A stretch of DNA of 64,000 nucleotides, from the NCBI GenBank assembly GCA_002238965.1, contig MPNJ01000003.1, positions 1-64,000 on the forward strand. The letters are read 5' to 3'. The notes below the pieces were generated by a model. The model saw nothing but the letters and a program-made list of their open reading frames with translations. It was not told the DNA's origin and did no database searches. This document shows positions 36,414 through 45,481 of this stretch, one piece after another (the stretch's first letter is position 1; each line of letters opens with the position of its first letter). Position numbers and translations under genes: made by a program. Origin of the DNA: Nitrospinae bacterium bin107 (lineage in GTDB: Bacteria > UBA8248).

Positions 36414-37418
36414 GTGGCAAGTGTTGGAATAATCGCGAACCCGCAATCAGGTAAAGACATCCGGAGGCTGGTGGCGCTGGCAAGTTCTTTCAGTAACAAC
36501 GAAAAGGTTTTGATGCTTCGCCGAGTGATGGCGGGGATTTCTGCAATTGGACTGGATAATATCCTGATGTTCAATGATCTCGGTTCCCTGGGCGCTGTCG
36601 CTGTGGATGGGTTTCGTCATGAGAACAAAAACCCGAAAGTGCAACTCTTTGAAGTGGATGCCAGTGGAGAAACGGCTGACTCCACCAAAGCGGCTTGCAA
36701 ACTCGCTGAACTGGGCGTTCGATGTATCATTGTTCTCGGAGGGGATGGCACTTGTCGCGCTGTCGCCAAAGGGTGCAGCAAAATTCCCCTGATCCCTTTA
36801 TCCACTGGGACGAACAATGCCTTTCCGTTTTCCTGGGAAGGAACTGTGGCCGGTATGGCCGCGGCTTTTTATGCCCTTCACCCAAGAGTATATGGAAGCG
36901 AGAAAAAAGTGACGAAACAGCTTCATGTGAGCCTTGATGGCAAATCCGAAAGTGCCCTGGTTGATATCGCTATCATCAAGGAATCATTCTATGGGGCGCG
37001 TGCAGTCTGGGACATCAGGCGCGTGGACTCGGTGGCGCTGACCAGAAGCGAGCCCGGGCGTTTGGGGCTGTCTTCACTAGGTGCGAGTTTGCGTCCGATT
37101 GATTCGAATGAACCAGTGGGATTGTGGTTGAAACTGGGGGCGAAGAGCAAATCCAATCAATGCGTTATTTCGGCAATCGGACCTGGGCAGGTTGCTTCCG
37201 CCAAGGTATTGGAACACAAGGTCGTCAAACTTGGAGAAACCATAAAATATCGAGCACCAGATGTTCGCGTGCTGGCCTTCGATGGGGAACGGGAATACTT
37301 GTTAAGTAAGAGGGAAGAAATAGAAATAACGCTGGAACTCGATGGGCCTGCGATACTGAACGTTCCTGCGATATTGAAAAAGGCGGCCATCCGAGGCGAT
37401 CTTCAAACGAAGAATTGA
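36414..37418 (+). CDS. ATP-NAD kinase-like protein, AcoX type
   Basis: A 334-residue protein of the NAD kinase/diacylglycerol kinase fold. It starts VGIIANPQSGKDIRRLVA and carries the hallmark LGGDGTCRAVAKG near residue 118 and PLSTGTNNAFP near 140. Length and pattern fit the AcoX group seen in acetoin-type gene clusters, whose reaction is not established. GTG 36414 is preferred (GGAGAAGGA directly upstream) over ATG 36369. It is divergent from the glycerate kinase, with a shared 117-base promoter region. Confidence 0.8.
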   Translation: MASVGIIANPQSGKDIRRLVALASSFSNNEKVLMLRRVMAGISAIGLDNILMFNDLGSLGAVAVDGFRHENKNPKVQLFEVDASGETADSTKAACKLAELGVRCIIVLGGDGTCRAVAKGCSKIPLIPLSTGTNNAFPFSWEGTVAGMAAAFYALHPRVYGSEKKVTKQLHVSLDGKSESALVDIAIIKESFYGARAVWDIRRVDSVALTRSEPGRLGLSSLGASLRPIDSNEPVGLWLKLGAKSKSNQCVISAIGPGQVASAKVLEHKVVKLGETIKYRAPDVRVLAFDGEREYLLSKREEIEITLELDGPAILNVPAILKKAAIRGDLQTKN

Positions 37419-37469
37419 CGTCTTTGAAAGACTTTTCACCCCTGGAGGGGAAGAAAATTTTTTCTATAG

Positions 37470-37498
37470 TTGACAAAAGAAGGCCAAGTGTCTATTTT
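37470..37498 (+). promoter_or_regulatory. Sigma-70-type promoter before the Gld-like ABC operon
   Basis: A perfect -35 box TTGACA (37470-37475), 17-base spacer and -10 box TATTTT (37493-37498). Transcription would begin at or just inside the CIRCE-like repeat that follows. Confidence 0.65.
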
Positions 37499-37503
37499 TA
37501 TTT

Positions 37504-37530
37504 TTGGCACTCAGCGCTATCGAGTGCCAA
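37504..37530. promoter_or_regulatory. CIRCE-like HrcA operator
   Basis: TTGGCACTC, nine bases, GAGTGCCAA: a perfect 9-bp inverted repeat with the exact spacing of CIRCE (TTAGCACTC-N9-GAGTGCTAA). The single difference per arm is compensated on the other arm. It overlaps the start of transcription expected from the promoter at 37470, the usual arrangement for HrcA repression. Confidence 0.75.
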
Positions 37531-37696
37531 GGCATTGATAAATAAAGAATTTAACGGGTTATCCTGTTCATCTCAGAAGTTTCGGGATGTTTTTTTTACA
37601 CAAATGTATCGGTCAACTTGATATCTGAAAAGTGAAGAACGGCTTTGGCACCATTGTGGCGAATGATTTTGGATAGCATTTTTTAGGGAGTTCTTC

Positions 37697-38677
37697 GTGA
37701 TTCGAGTTGAGAACCTTACAAAATATTACGGTAATCTCCGTGGTGTGACGGATATATCCTTTCGAGTCGAAGAAGGTGAGGTGCTCGGTTTTCTTGGGCC
37801 CAATGGCGCCGGAAAATCTACGACCATGCGCATTTTGACGGGGTATATGCCTCCAAACTCAGGTTCCGCCTGGGTGGCTGACATCAATGTCTCGGAATCA
37901 CCGCTGGAAGCCCAGAAAAATCTCGGATATCTCCCGGAAACCAATCCGTTATACACAGAGATGACCGTTAGAGCCTATTTGAATTTTGTTGCATCCATGA
38001 AAGGTATGAGCGGGACGGATAAAGAAGCCGGCATTCGGAGGGTTGTCGGCAGTTGCGGCCTCGAGGATGTCGCCCACCGCCTCATCGGCAATCTCTCCAA
38101 AGGATATCGTCAGCGTGTCGGATTGGCGCAGGCAATGGTGAACGACCCGCCTGTGTTGATTCTTGATGAACCCACATCAGGCCTCGACCCGGCTCAGATT
38201 GTGGAAATCCGGAATTTGATTTCTGAACTCAAGGGCAACCGAACCCTTATTCTAAGCACGCATATTCTTCCTGAAGTAAACATGGTTTGCGATCGGGTTG
38301 TCATCATCCACCAGGGCCGGATAGCTGCCGAGGGAGCTCTCGATACGCTGGCGGCAGACATGCAGTCCGACTCGATGATACGCATTTCGGCAGTCGGAGT
38401 CACCGACGCGCTGTCCGGTAAAATGAAAATGGTATCAGGGGTTGAACGCGTAGAACTTGTAGGTACTTCAACTGGAGAGGAAGCGCATTTCGATGTGCAC
38501 GCCAAAGGCGGTGATGACATTCGCTCTGACTTGGTTGCCGCTGTTTTCGCGGCGGAGGGGAAACTGACTGAAATTCGCAAGATGAGGCTTACGCTGGAAG
38601 ACCTTTTTGTTCGTATCGTGAGTGGAGAGCAGAAACACGATGAGGAAACTGTTGATGAGGAACCTGTAAATGCATAA
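37697..38677 (+). CDS. ABC transporter ATP-binding protein, GldA-like
   Basis: A 326-residue ABC ATPase. Walker A GPNGAGKST is near residue 37, signature LSKGYRQRVGLAQAM near 137 and Walker B VLILDEPTSGLDP near 155, with switch His in LSTHIL. About 90 further residues form the C-terminal regulatory domain. It resembles GldA and related DrrA/NosF-type exporters' ATPases. GTG start with TAGGGAG upstream. Its stop overlaps the next start, giving a four-gene operon to 42998. Confidence 0.9.
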   Translation: MIRVENLTKYYGNLRGVTDISFRVEEGEVLGFLGPNGAGKSTTMRILTGYMPPNSGSAWVADINVSESPLEAQKNLGYLPETNPLYTEMTVRAYLNFVASMKGMSGTDKEAGIRRVVGSCGLEDVAHRLIGNLSKGYRQRVGLAQAMVNDPPVLILDEPTSGLDPAQIVEIRNLISELKGNRTLILSTHILPEVNMVCDRVVIIHQGRIAAEGALDTLAADMQSDSMIRISAVGVTDALSGKMKMVSGVERVELVGTSTGEEAHFDVHAKGGDDIRSDLVAAVFAAEGKLTEIRKMRLTLEDLFVRIVSGEQKHDEETVDEEPVNA

Positions 38678-39446
38678 CACCTTTTACATATGCCGACGCG
38701 AACTAACCTCGTTTTTCTTCTCGCCTATCGCTTATGTCATCCTTGCCGCATGGACGGTATTGATGGGATTCTTCTATTCTGGCGCTTTTCTCTCCTACGC
38801 CGTCGTATCAATGCAATTGGCCAGAAATCCCCAGGCGGCAGCTCAATACAACATCACGCCGACTTCCGCTGTTCTGGAACCGGTTTTTTCCAGCGTCACC
38901 GTGATTCTCTTGTTCGTCGCTCCGTTGCTTACAATGCGCCTGTTCAGTGAAGAGAAAAAACAGGGCACCATAGAGCTGATGCTCACCTTCCCACTGCGCA
39001 ACGGCCAATTATTCGCCGGCAAGTATCTCTCCGTTTTATTCATCTATTTGATAATGCTGGCAATTACTATCGTATATCCGATTATTCTGAGTGCTTTCGT
39101 CAAGGTGGATTGGACCATCGTTTCCTCGGCCTATCTGGGAATGGTATTGACGGGCATGGCGTTCCTTTCCGTTGGGCTTTTGGCCAGTTCATGGACCTCG
39201 AACCAGATCGTCGCAGCCATGCTTGCCTTCATGATCCTTCTCGCAACTTTCCTGGTGGAAGCGCTCGCAATATCGGCCGGGGAGCCGTTATCTTCGATAC
39301 TCAGGCATCTTTCATTGGGCATGCATTTGCGAAATTTCATTCGAGGCATCGTCGATACGCGCGACGTTATTTATCTCATCAACATCAACCTCTTATGTGG
39401 TTTCCTCGTGCTCAGATCACTTGAATACTATAGGTGGAGAGGGTAG
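38670..39446 (+). CDS. ABC transporter permease, GldF-like (ABC-2 type)
   Basis: A 258-residue ABC-2-type permease with six membrane segments. It begins NTFYICRRELTSFFFSPIAYVI, the GldF-like opening, and includes the conserved LTMRLFSEEKKQGTIELMLTFPL loop. It overlaps the ATPase gene by 8 bases. Homologues sit with GldG-type proteins in gliding Bacteroidetes and also in many non-gliding bacteria, so gliding is not implied. Confidence 0.9.
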   Translation: MHNTFYICRRELTSFFFSPIAYVILAAWTVLMGFFYSGAFLSYAVVSMQLARNPQAAAQYNITPTSAVLEPVFSSVTVILLFVAPLLTMRLFSEEKKQGTIELMLTFPLRNGQLFAGKYLSVLFIYLIMLAITIVYPIILSAFVKVDWTIVSSAYLGMVLTGMAFLSVGLLASSWTSNQIVAAMLAFMILLATFLVEALAISAGEPLSSILRHLSLGMHLRNFIRGIVDTRDVIYLININLLCGFLVLRSLEYYRWRG

Positions 39447-39450
39447 GAAC

Positions 39451-41139
39451 TTGGAAAACAGAAATCTTTACTTGTTCATCGCCTCAGCCGCCTTATTGCT
39501 GATTGGCATATCCGGCTGGGCCGGGCATGACCAGTTTTCGGAACCTCCCCGATGGGCTTTCGCCATTATCGCCCTGGGAATTGTTTGTTTCGTTTATACG
39601 GTGTGGATATCCCGGCGCGAACTCCAGGGCGGCATTCGGCTCCGCTCTACCAGAACGGGCATACAGGTCGCGCTCATGATCGTTGTGGTGACCTCTATTT
39701 TGGTCATCGTTGAACTCGTGAGCGTCAAATACTTCAAGCGTTGGGACGTCACTCCTGGAAACTTCTACAGCTTGTCCGCGAAAACCATCAATCTGTTGAA
39801 AAAGCTCGATAGAGAAAAGAAGCGAATCGAGATCATTGCCTTTACACGCAAACTTGAAGAACCTGCTGTAACGGAAATTTTGGAGCAATATAAACGGGCA
39901 TCGAAACAAATCTCTTTCCGGTTTTTGAACCTCGACGCCTCCCCGCGCACCGCCAAGAAATATGACGCAGACGCTTATGGCACATTGGTCGTGATTCACC
40001 ATTTCGACAAAGAGCAAATCGAGAAACAGAACAAATCGAACTCCGCCGACCAGGAGAAGAAACCGACCTTCAGATCGGAAAAGATATTCAATCTTTCGGA
40101 AAACGCGATCGCCAATGCGATTCTGAAAACCATCCAATCCGAGCAGAAACGCGTATATTACCTCACGGGCCATGGAGAACGACTTTTCACGGGTCAGGGA
40201 CGCGAGGCGATGAAGGCGCTGGCCATCGGTATGAGGGATGACAACTACCAGGTAGATGAACTTCTGCTGCTCAGGAAAAAGGGCGTGCCTCAAAATACCA
40301 GCATGCTGATTATCGCGGCGCCCCAAAAAGAGTTGGAAGAAGCTGAAGTCAAGTATATCGACGATTACATCAAATCCGGCGGAAAACTTCTTGTTTTCCT
40401 GGAACCCGGAATGAAGCCGGGGCGCCTTACAGCGCTGTTGGAGAGATACGGATTTGAAATTCCCGAATCTTTCGTCGTCGACCCCGAATCGGTGCGCTAT
40501 GAGTTGGCGGGCGGAAATATAATCACGCCGTTCGCCGTTAACTATGGGTTGCACGAAATCACCAGGCAATTAAAGGGTTTCGCTACGGTATTTCCAACGG
40601 TGAGGAAGGTATCCGCCAAGGGTCTGCCCAAGGCGGGGCTGCACTCAGAGGAACTGGTCAGGACGGGTCCCGGAAGTTTTACAGTCGAGGAGATATCGAT
40701 CCAGAACGGGCAACTTCACTTCGACCCGAAAACCAAGAAAGATGGTCCCGTGCCGATTGGCGCCGCTGTCACGGTTACGCTGGATCTTTACAAACTTGCG
40801 CAAGGGCAGGGGGCTGCAGACGATGCTAAAACACCAGCCTCCCAGAAGAAAACGAACGAGAAAAACGAGGCTAAAATTGTCGTTTTCGGGGATGCCGATT
40901 TCGCGAGCGATGCTTTCATCGGGGCGCAAGGCAACGGGAATCTTGTGTTTAATTCCGTGAACTGGCTCGGCGGCGAGAAAGACCTGATCACCATTCGTCC
41001 GAAAAGCCGTACGGGCGAACCTCTCGTGCTGGCCGGCGGGGAGGGGCGGTTCGTTCACTTGTTCACTGTCTGGGTCATGCCGTTGTTCATCATCCTCATC
41101 GGAGCCGCCGTCTACGTCAGGAGAAGGCAACTGCGGTGA
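39451..41139 (+). CDS. GldG-family ABC auxiliary membrane protein
   Basis: A 562-residue protein with N-terminal membrane helices (about 8-25, 33-52 and 70-90), a large extracytoplasmic region and a final membrane helix (LFTVWVMPLFIILIGAAVYVRRRQ). The soluble part has the GldG/IFT52-like pattern VTPGNFYSLSAKTINLLKKL, RVYYLTGHGER and YIDDYIKSGGKLLVFLEPG. I start at TTG 39451 (GTAGGA upstream), five bases after the permease stop. Likely an accessory subunit of the ABC complex. Confidence 0.88.
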   Translation: MENRNLYLFIASAALLLIGISGWAGHDQFSEPPRWAFAIIALGIVCFVYTVWISRRELQGGIRLRSTRTGIQVALMIVVVTSILVIVELVSVKYFKRWDVTPGNFYSLSAKTINLLKKLDREKKRIEIIAFTRKLEEPAVTEILEQYKRASKQISFRFLNLDASPRTAKKYDADAYGTLVVIHHFDKEQIEKQNKSNSADQEKKPTFRSEKIFNLSENAIANAILKTIQSEQKRVYYLTGHGERLFTGQGREAMKALAIGMRDDNYQVDELLLLRKKGVPQNTSMLIIAAPQKELEEAEVKYIDDYIKSGGKLLVFLEPGMKPGRLTALLERYGFEIPESFVVDPESVRYELAGGNIITPFAVNYGLHEITRQLKGFATVFPTVRKVSAKGLPKAGLHSEELVRTGPGSFTVEEISIQNGQLHFDPKTKKDGPVPIGAAVTVTLDLYKLAQGQGAADDAKTPASQKKTNEKNEAKIVVFGDADFASDAFIGAQGNGNLVFNSVNWLGGEKDLITIRPKSRTGEPLVLAGGEGRFVHLFTVWVMPLFIILIGAAVYVRRRQLR

Positions 41140-42998
41140 ACCCCAAGAAAAATCTCATATTACTACTCGTTTTGATCATCCTTGGTAGCGCGTATTACGT
41201 CTACGGCGTGAAATGGGCGTCCGAGGAGCGCGCCGCCGAAGAGCGCAAGGTCAAACTCCTGAAAGGAATTGACGAAAAGGCGCTGATCAGAATTGACGTA
41301 ACGAGAGAAGAAGAACCATACCAAATCATCCGGACGGAGAAAGGGTGGCGTTTCGTGAAACCCGTCGATGCCGCCGTCGATTCGGATGAAATCGAGAAAC
41401 TACTCGAAGCGGCGACGAAACTCCGCGAGCGCCGGCGCATCGGAAACGTAAAAGACAGGACAGAGTTTGGAATGGACAAGCCCAGGATGAAAATCACCTT
41501 TGGGCTGAAAGACAAGGAAGATGTTTCCATCGAGATTGGCGATAGAACCCCCACGCGCGAATTTCGATATGCCTCGGTAGCAAAGAATCCTGAAATCTTT
41601 ACCCTCCAGCTTTCCGACATCGCCAAATTCGATAAAACAGTGTTCAGCATACGGGATAGGTCGATTGTCCCGGTGATGCCCGAAAGCGCGAATAAGGTGA
41701 TCGTCGAGCCTCAGGATGGAGGCGAATACACCGTTGTCCGCAAGAGCAAAGATGAATGGGCGCTCGTGAAACCCATCCAGGACAGGGCCGACGCCATCGA
41801 TTCCGAGGGCATTGTCTCTACCCTCAGATGGGACAAGGTGCAAAGATTCGTTGATGAAGCACCAAAGAATCTCGCCCCTTATGGTCTGGATAAACCCGGA
41901 CTCACGGTGCGCATTTTCACCGAGGACAATGACAAGCCTGCAGACGGGGTTATCCTGGGCAGCAGAAAAGTGGAAGCGCCGGAGCCGAAGAGCGGCAAGA
42001 AAAAACCAAAAGCATATTACTACGCCAGGAGGCTCTCCGGCGGCCCCGTGATGCTCATCAATGAGAAAACGGTCAAGGAATTGCCTAAATCCGTATTTTC
42101 GCTAAGGCACAAGACTGTCATCGATTATGATGTCGACCACATCACGCGCGTTCTGGTTGAATCGAAATCTCAAAAAATAGACATCGTCCGAAAAGCGAAA
42201 AAGAAGTGGGACCTCCACGTCACTACGGCGGATGGGAAGAAAGAGAAACTCATCGGTCGCCACAAGCACGTGGACGACCTCTTGTGGGACATCAAGTGGA
42301 GCAATTCGATTGACTATGTGGATGACCCCGGGAGCGACCTGTCGAAATACGGCCTTGCGCGGGCGGTCGGTAAGGGCGCGCCGCTTCGCTTCACCCTCTG
42401 GCTGAAGAAGAAAGAAGATTCGCCTGTAGAGGATAAGTCTTTGATTATCGGGCGTTTTCTGGAAAAGAAGAAGAGAGCCTACGGCCGGATCGATGGGGAG
42501 AAACGCCTGTTCGCCATCAAGAAAGAAGACTATGACAAGCTCACGAAAACGCCCTATTTCCTGAGCGAGCGGCGACTGCTCCTGTACGCGAAAGACGAGG
42601 AAATTACGGAAGTTACGGCGCGCTTCCCGGATAAATTCTCCATGAAGCTCGAGCGCTTCGGCGATACCTGGCGGTTCCTCTCCCCAGAGGGCAGGGAGGC
42701 CGAGCCCGGCAACGTGAACGATCTGGTAGGCGCCCTCAGGGATTTCGAGCGGGAAGGGGAGGCTGAACCCGGCGAAGCGCCTGATTTCAAAGACTTTATC
42801 GTCGAACTCTCGGGCCGGGACATCCGCCACGGCGAGTGGGGCCCGTTCCGCTTCGCTGGCAAGGAAGGCTCTGAGTTCATGTACATGCGAGAGGGCGGAA
42901 AGACCTACCGCATCACCAAGAAATGGAATGAAGATAAGCTTCCCAAGTCCTTGAAAGACTGGGAGAAAGAGAAAAAAGCCGACGACGGTTCCGCATAG
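41136..42998 (+). CDS. DUF4340-domain membrane-anchored protein
   Basis: A 620-residue protein with one N-terminal membrane helix (about 4-23, NLILLLVLIILGSAYYVYG). The long soluble part has repeated DUF4340-like modules: e.g. YQIIRTEKGWRFVKPVDAAV, YTVVRKSKDEWALVKPIQDR and repeated GMDKP/GLDKP turns. Its GTG start overlaps the GldG-like stop (GTGA). DUF4340 proteins regularly follow GldA/F/G-like sets; the function is unknown. Confidence 0.88.
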   Translation: MNPKKNLILLLVLIILGSAYYVYGVKWASEERAAEERKVKLLKGIDEKALIRIDVTREEEPYQIIRTEKGWRFVKPVDAAVDSDEIEKLLEAATKLRERRRIGNVKDRTEFGMDKPRMKITFGLKDKEDVSIEIGDRTPTREFRYASVAKNPEIFTLQLSDIAKFDKTVFSIRDRSIVPVMPESANKVIVEPQDGGEYTVVRKSKDEWALVKPIQDRADAIDSEGIVSTLRWDKVQRFVDEAPKNLAPYGLDKPGLTVRIFTEDNDKPADGVILGSRKVEAPEPKSGKKKPKAYYYARRLSGGPVMLINEKTVKELPKSVFSLRHKTVIDYDVDHITRVLVESKSQKIDIVRKAKKKWDLHVTTADGKKEKLIGRHKHVDDLLWDIKWSNSIDYVDDPGSDLSKYGLARAVGKGAPLRFTLWLKKKEDSPVEDKSLIIGRFLEKKKRAYGRIDGEKRLFAIKKEDYDKLTKTPYFLSERRLLLYAKDEEITEVTARFPDKFSMKLERFGDTWRFLSPEGREAEPGNVNDLVGALRDFEREGEAEPGEAPDFKDFIVELSGRDIRHGEWGPFRFAGKEGSEFMYMREGGKTYRITKKWNEDKLPKSLKDWEKEKKADDGSA

Positions 42999-44057
42999 GA
43001 TTCACACCCTCCGGTACCCCTCGCAAGTCGGCGGAACCTGAAATTCCGCAACACCAAAGCGTCAGCTCATCGTTTCATGCTCTACTTCTTATTTATCAAT
43101 CATATATGACGTATACCTGGAATTGTGTTTAGTAAAATATCCCGCCGGTTTCGCGCACGCATCCACCCGCATTTGCGCGCATTTGCCGTCATCGTCCAGG
43201 TCGCAGCTTATGGCAGAATTCCCCTGAGTCGCGACCCCGTTGCGTCTTGTCCCTGATAATTAATTGTCGGAAATTTACGGAAAAACCCTGTGAATTTATC
43301 TAATTTTATTGATATTTTCAGAAGTTCCACAGACCTGAGCGCGTCGAATCGCTCCGTCATCACACATGCAGGCGTATCGGGGCTGATGACAGTGAGTGCG
43401 CCTTCAACTCCGAGTGAAGAAGATCGGCTCTTGCCGGAAAAGATCAATCACGACTGATGAAGAAGTGGTCTGCGTGGCGGAAGAGGAATCGTTTGCCGAT
43501 CGTGAGTGGCTGCGGTTTTCATAACGCTCCGTATTGCCGGTCCGTATTCTCCCTCCCCGCGCAAATGAGAACACTCCCTTTTCCGTGCGGAGTTTCTCGT
43601 CCGTTCCGCCGAAAAGCCATAACGCCAGCCGCGAACTACTGCCTCCACCTTGAGCCGCTCCCTCCCCGGTTCAGGGCTTGTTTACGTCCGAAAGTTTCCG
43701 CCTTGTGCGAATGCGGCGTTTGTGGCTATCATTTTCGCATCACGAGGGGAGCTACCCAACAGAACAGACGGGAAACGACCTGACAGTACAGACGGGAAGG
43801 GAACGATCTCATCCGGCGGCTCGCTCGCAGCCGCAAGGAAGCTCATCCATACCAACTGTCCCCTTGACGGAAGTTTTCCGCAAGACAATCGAAAGCGCGC
43901 ATACGTTTGCGCCCGGGGCTTCGCCGCCGCGCAGCATAGCCGGTCTTTGAGAACGCGCGCGGTAAGAAGTGTGCTTGCCGGGACGCTTACTGCTCGTGGC
44001 GATGGCTGCCTCGGAACGGGCGGCTGCCGGTCAGGCGAAAACGTCAGGGGGGAGAAC
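42999..44057. other. Gene-free region, about 1.06 kb
   Basis: No credible gene. It contains a GCATTTGCGCGCAT repeat near 43154-43190 and an AT-rich segment (43250-43330) resembling the one near 16850. The remaining GC-rich part has short open frames without recognisable motifs; it may be decayed coding DNA. Confidence 0.55.
43154..43190. repeat. GCATTTGCGCGCAT repeat region, copy 2
   Basis: Shares CACGCATCCA and CCCGCATTTGCGCGCAT with 16996-17050. Read in reverse complement, the following AT-rich stretch and a CAGTCGTGATTGA word near 43440 also recall positions 16810-16860. Confidence 0.45.
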
Positions 44058-45455
44058 ATGAGGTCGCATCCGGACGCACGGGAAATCATTATCGTAGGGG
44101 CAGGCGCCGCAGGCCTGGCCGCCGCGTGGACACTCGAATCGCGCCGCCGACATGGCAACTACCGGGTCCAGATACTGGAAGCCTCGGAGAGGATTGGCGG
44201 TCGCATGTTTTGCGAGGAGGTCGACGGCTTTCAGGTGTACGGCGGCGCCAGCGTCATCCACGAGTCATTCGCAACCGTCAGGGAAATGGCGCGTGCGCTG
44301 GACGTGGAGCTCCACCCGAGTCCCGGCAAGAAAGGTGCGCAGAGTTTCGCTGGCGGACGATTCTGGAGCCTGTATGTGGGGGGGGCGCTGAAGCAGAAGC
44401 TGGAAAGCCTCCGCACCATGTTTTTCTCGCCGCAGAATTCGCTGAGGGGCATGTGGGAGATGGCGCGCCTTTTCGCGAAGCTGAGGAAACACAGCGATGA
44501 ACTCGACTTCGAGGACCACACTCGGATCTTCGACCTGGACACGGGGGAGAGTTTCGCCGAATTTGCCCGCACCAATAACCTGAACCGATATCTGAAGCAC
44601 GGCGGGGAACTGGACATCAACTGCTTCACGGGGGGCAGTCCCGAGCAGGTGGGGGCTGCGTATGGAATGGCGCTGCTATGGCTCTGGACCTTCAATCAGG
44701 CAGAGCGCAGCTATCTGCCTAAGCAGGGGGTCGCTACATTCGCCAAGGCTCTAACCGATACCGTTGCAGACTCCATCCGTGTCGCCACGCCGGTCGAACG
44801 AATCCTCACCGAGGCCGGGGCGGCAAGGGGTGTCGTCACGGCAAGTGGAGAAGAAATCCGTGCGGACGCGGTCATTTGCGCAACCACGTCCTCGACCGCC
44901 GCGCGCATCATCCCGGACCCGGCGGTTCGGGAGGTGCTGGAGCGTGTCACCTACAGTTCATGCTGCAATGTAGCGTTCGGCCTGGATGTGAACATCCTGC
45001 CGGAGGATTGCCATGCGGCCCTTTTCCCCCAGGGTTCGCAGACGTTTCTGACCATGGTCACCAATCTGGCGGGCCTCACCCCTGAAGCGGCGCCACCCGG
45101 GAAGACCCTTGTTCACGCGCTGGTGATAGACGAACACGCAAGAGAGTTGTTCACCTGCAATGACGATGAGGTCCTGCGCCGTGTCATGGGTGAAATGCGC
45201 CGGTTCTTTCGGGCAATGCCCGAACAACCCGTTTTCGGGAAGGTGTACCGATGGCCGGAAGCCATATGTCTGATGCCCGGCGGAATGCTCAGGGAGATGC
45301 ATGAGATGCGTACCCGGCTCCCGGACCGTATAGGGGGGTTGTTCGTTGCCGGCGACTACACACGGCTGCCTTCCCTGAATGGCGCAATGAAAAGCGGTGT
45401 GGAAGCCGCCGAGGACAGCCTGGCGTATCTGGAAAACCCGCGCTTGCACCGTTGA
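44058..45455 (+). CDS. FAD-dependent amine oxidase/protoporphyrinogen oxidase-like protein
   Basis: A 465-residue flavoprotein. The N-terminal dinucleotide-binding motif is IIIVGAGAAGLAAAWTLE, followed by the GG motif ASERIGGRM. The C-terminal FAD motif is GGLFVAGDYTRLPSLNGAMKSGVEAAED, typical of the amine oxidase/NAD(P)-binding Rossmann-like family. ATG 44058 follows AGGGGGGAG; the long upstream open frame to 43650 has no conserved content. Substrate unknown. The neighbouring minus-strand gene ends 26 bases away. Confidence 0.88.
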   Translation: MRSHPDAREIIIVGAGAAGLAAAWTLESRRRHGNYRVQILEASERIGGRMFCEEVDGFQVYGGASVIHESFATVREMARALDVELHPSPGKKGAQSFAGGRFWSLYVGGALKQKLESLRTMFFSPQNSLRGMWEMARLFAKLRKHSDELDFEDHTRIFDLDTGESFAEFARTNNLNRYLKHGGELDINCFTGGSPEQVGAAYGMALLWLWTFNQAERSYLPKQGVATFAKALTDTVADSIRVATPVERILTEAGAARGVVTASGEEIRADAVICATTSSTAARIIPDPAVREVLERVTYSSCCNVAFGLDVNILPEDCHAALFPQGSQTFLTMVTNLAGLTPEAAPPGKTLVHALVIDEHARELFTCNDDEVLRRVMGEMRRFFRAMPEQPVFGKVYRWPEAICLMPGGMLREMHEMRTRLPDRIGGLFVAGDYTRLPSLNGAMKSGVEAAEDSLAYLENPRLHR

Positions 45456-45481
45456 AGGTGGCGGATTGCCGCGCCTGTGGT

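Noticed and set aside
43457-44057. Upstream extension or extra gene before the flavoprotein
   Set aside because: Low-complexity GC-rich translation with no conserved pattern; a good ribosome site and the FAD motif begin at 44058.
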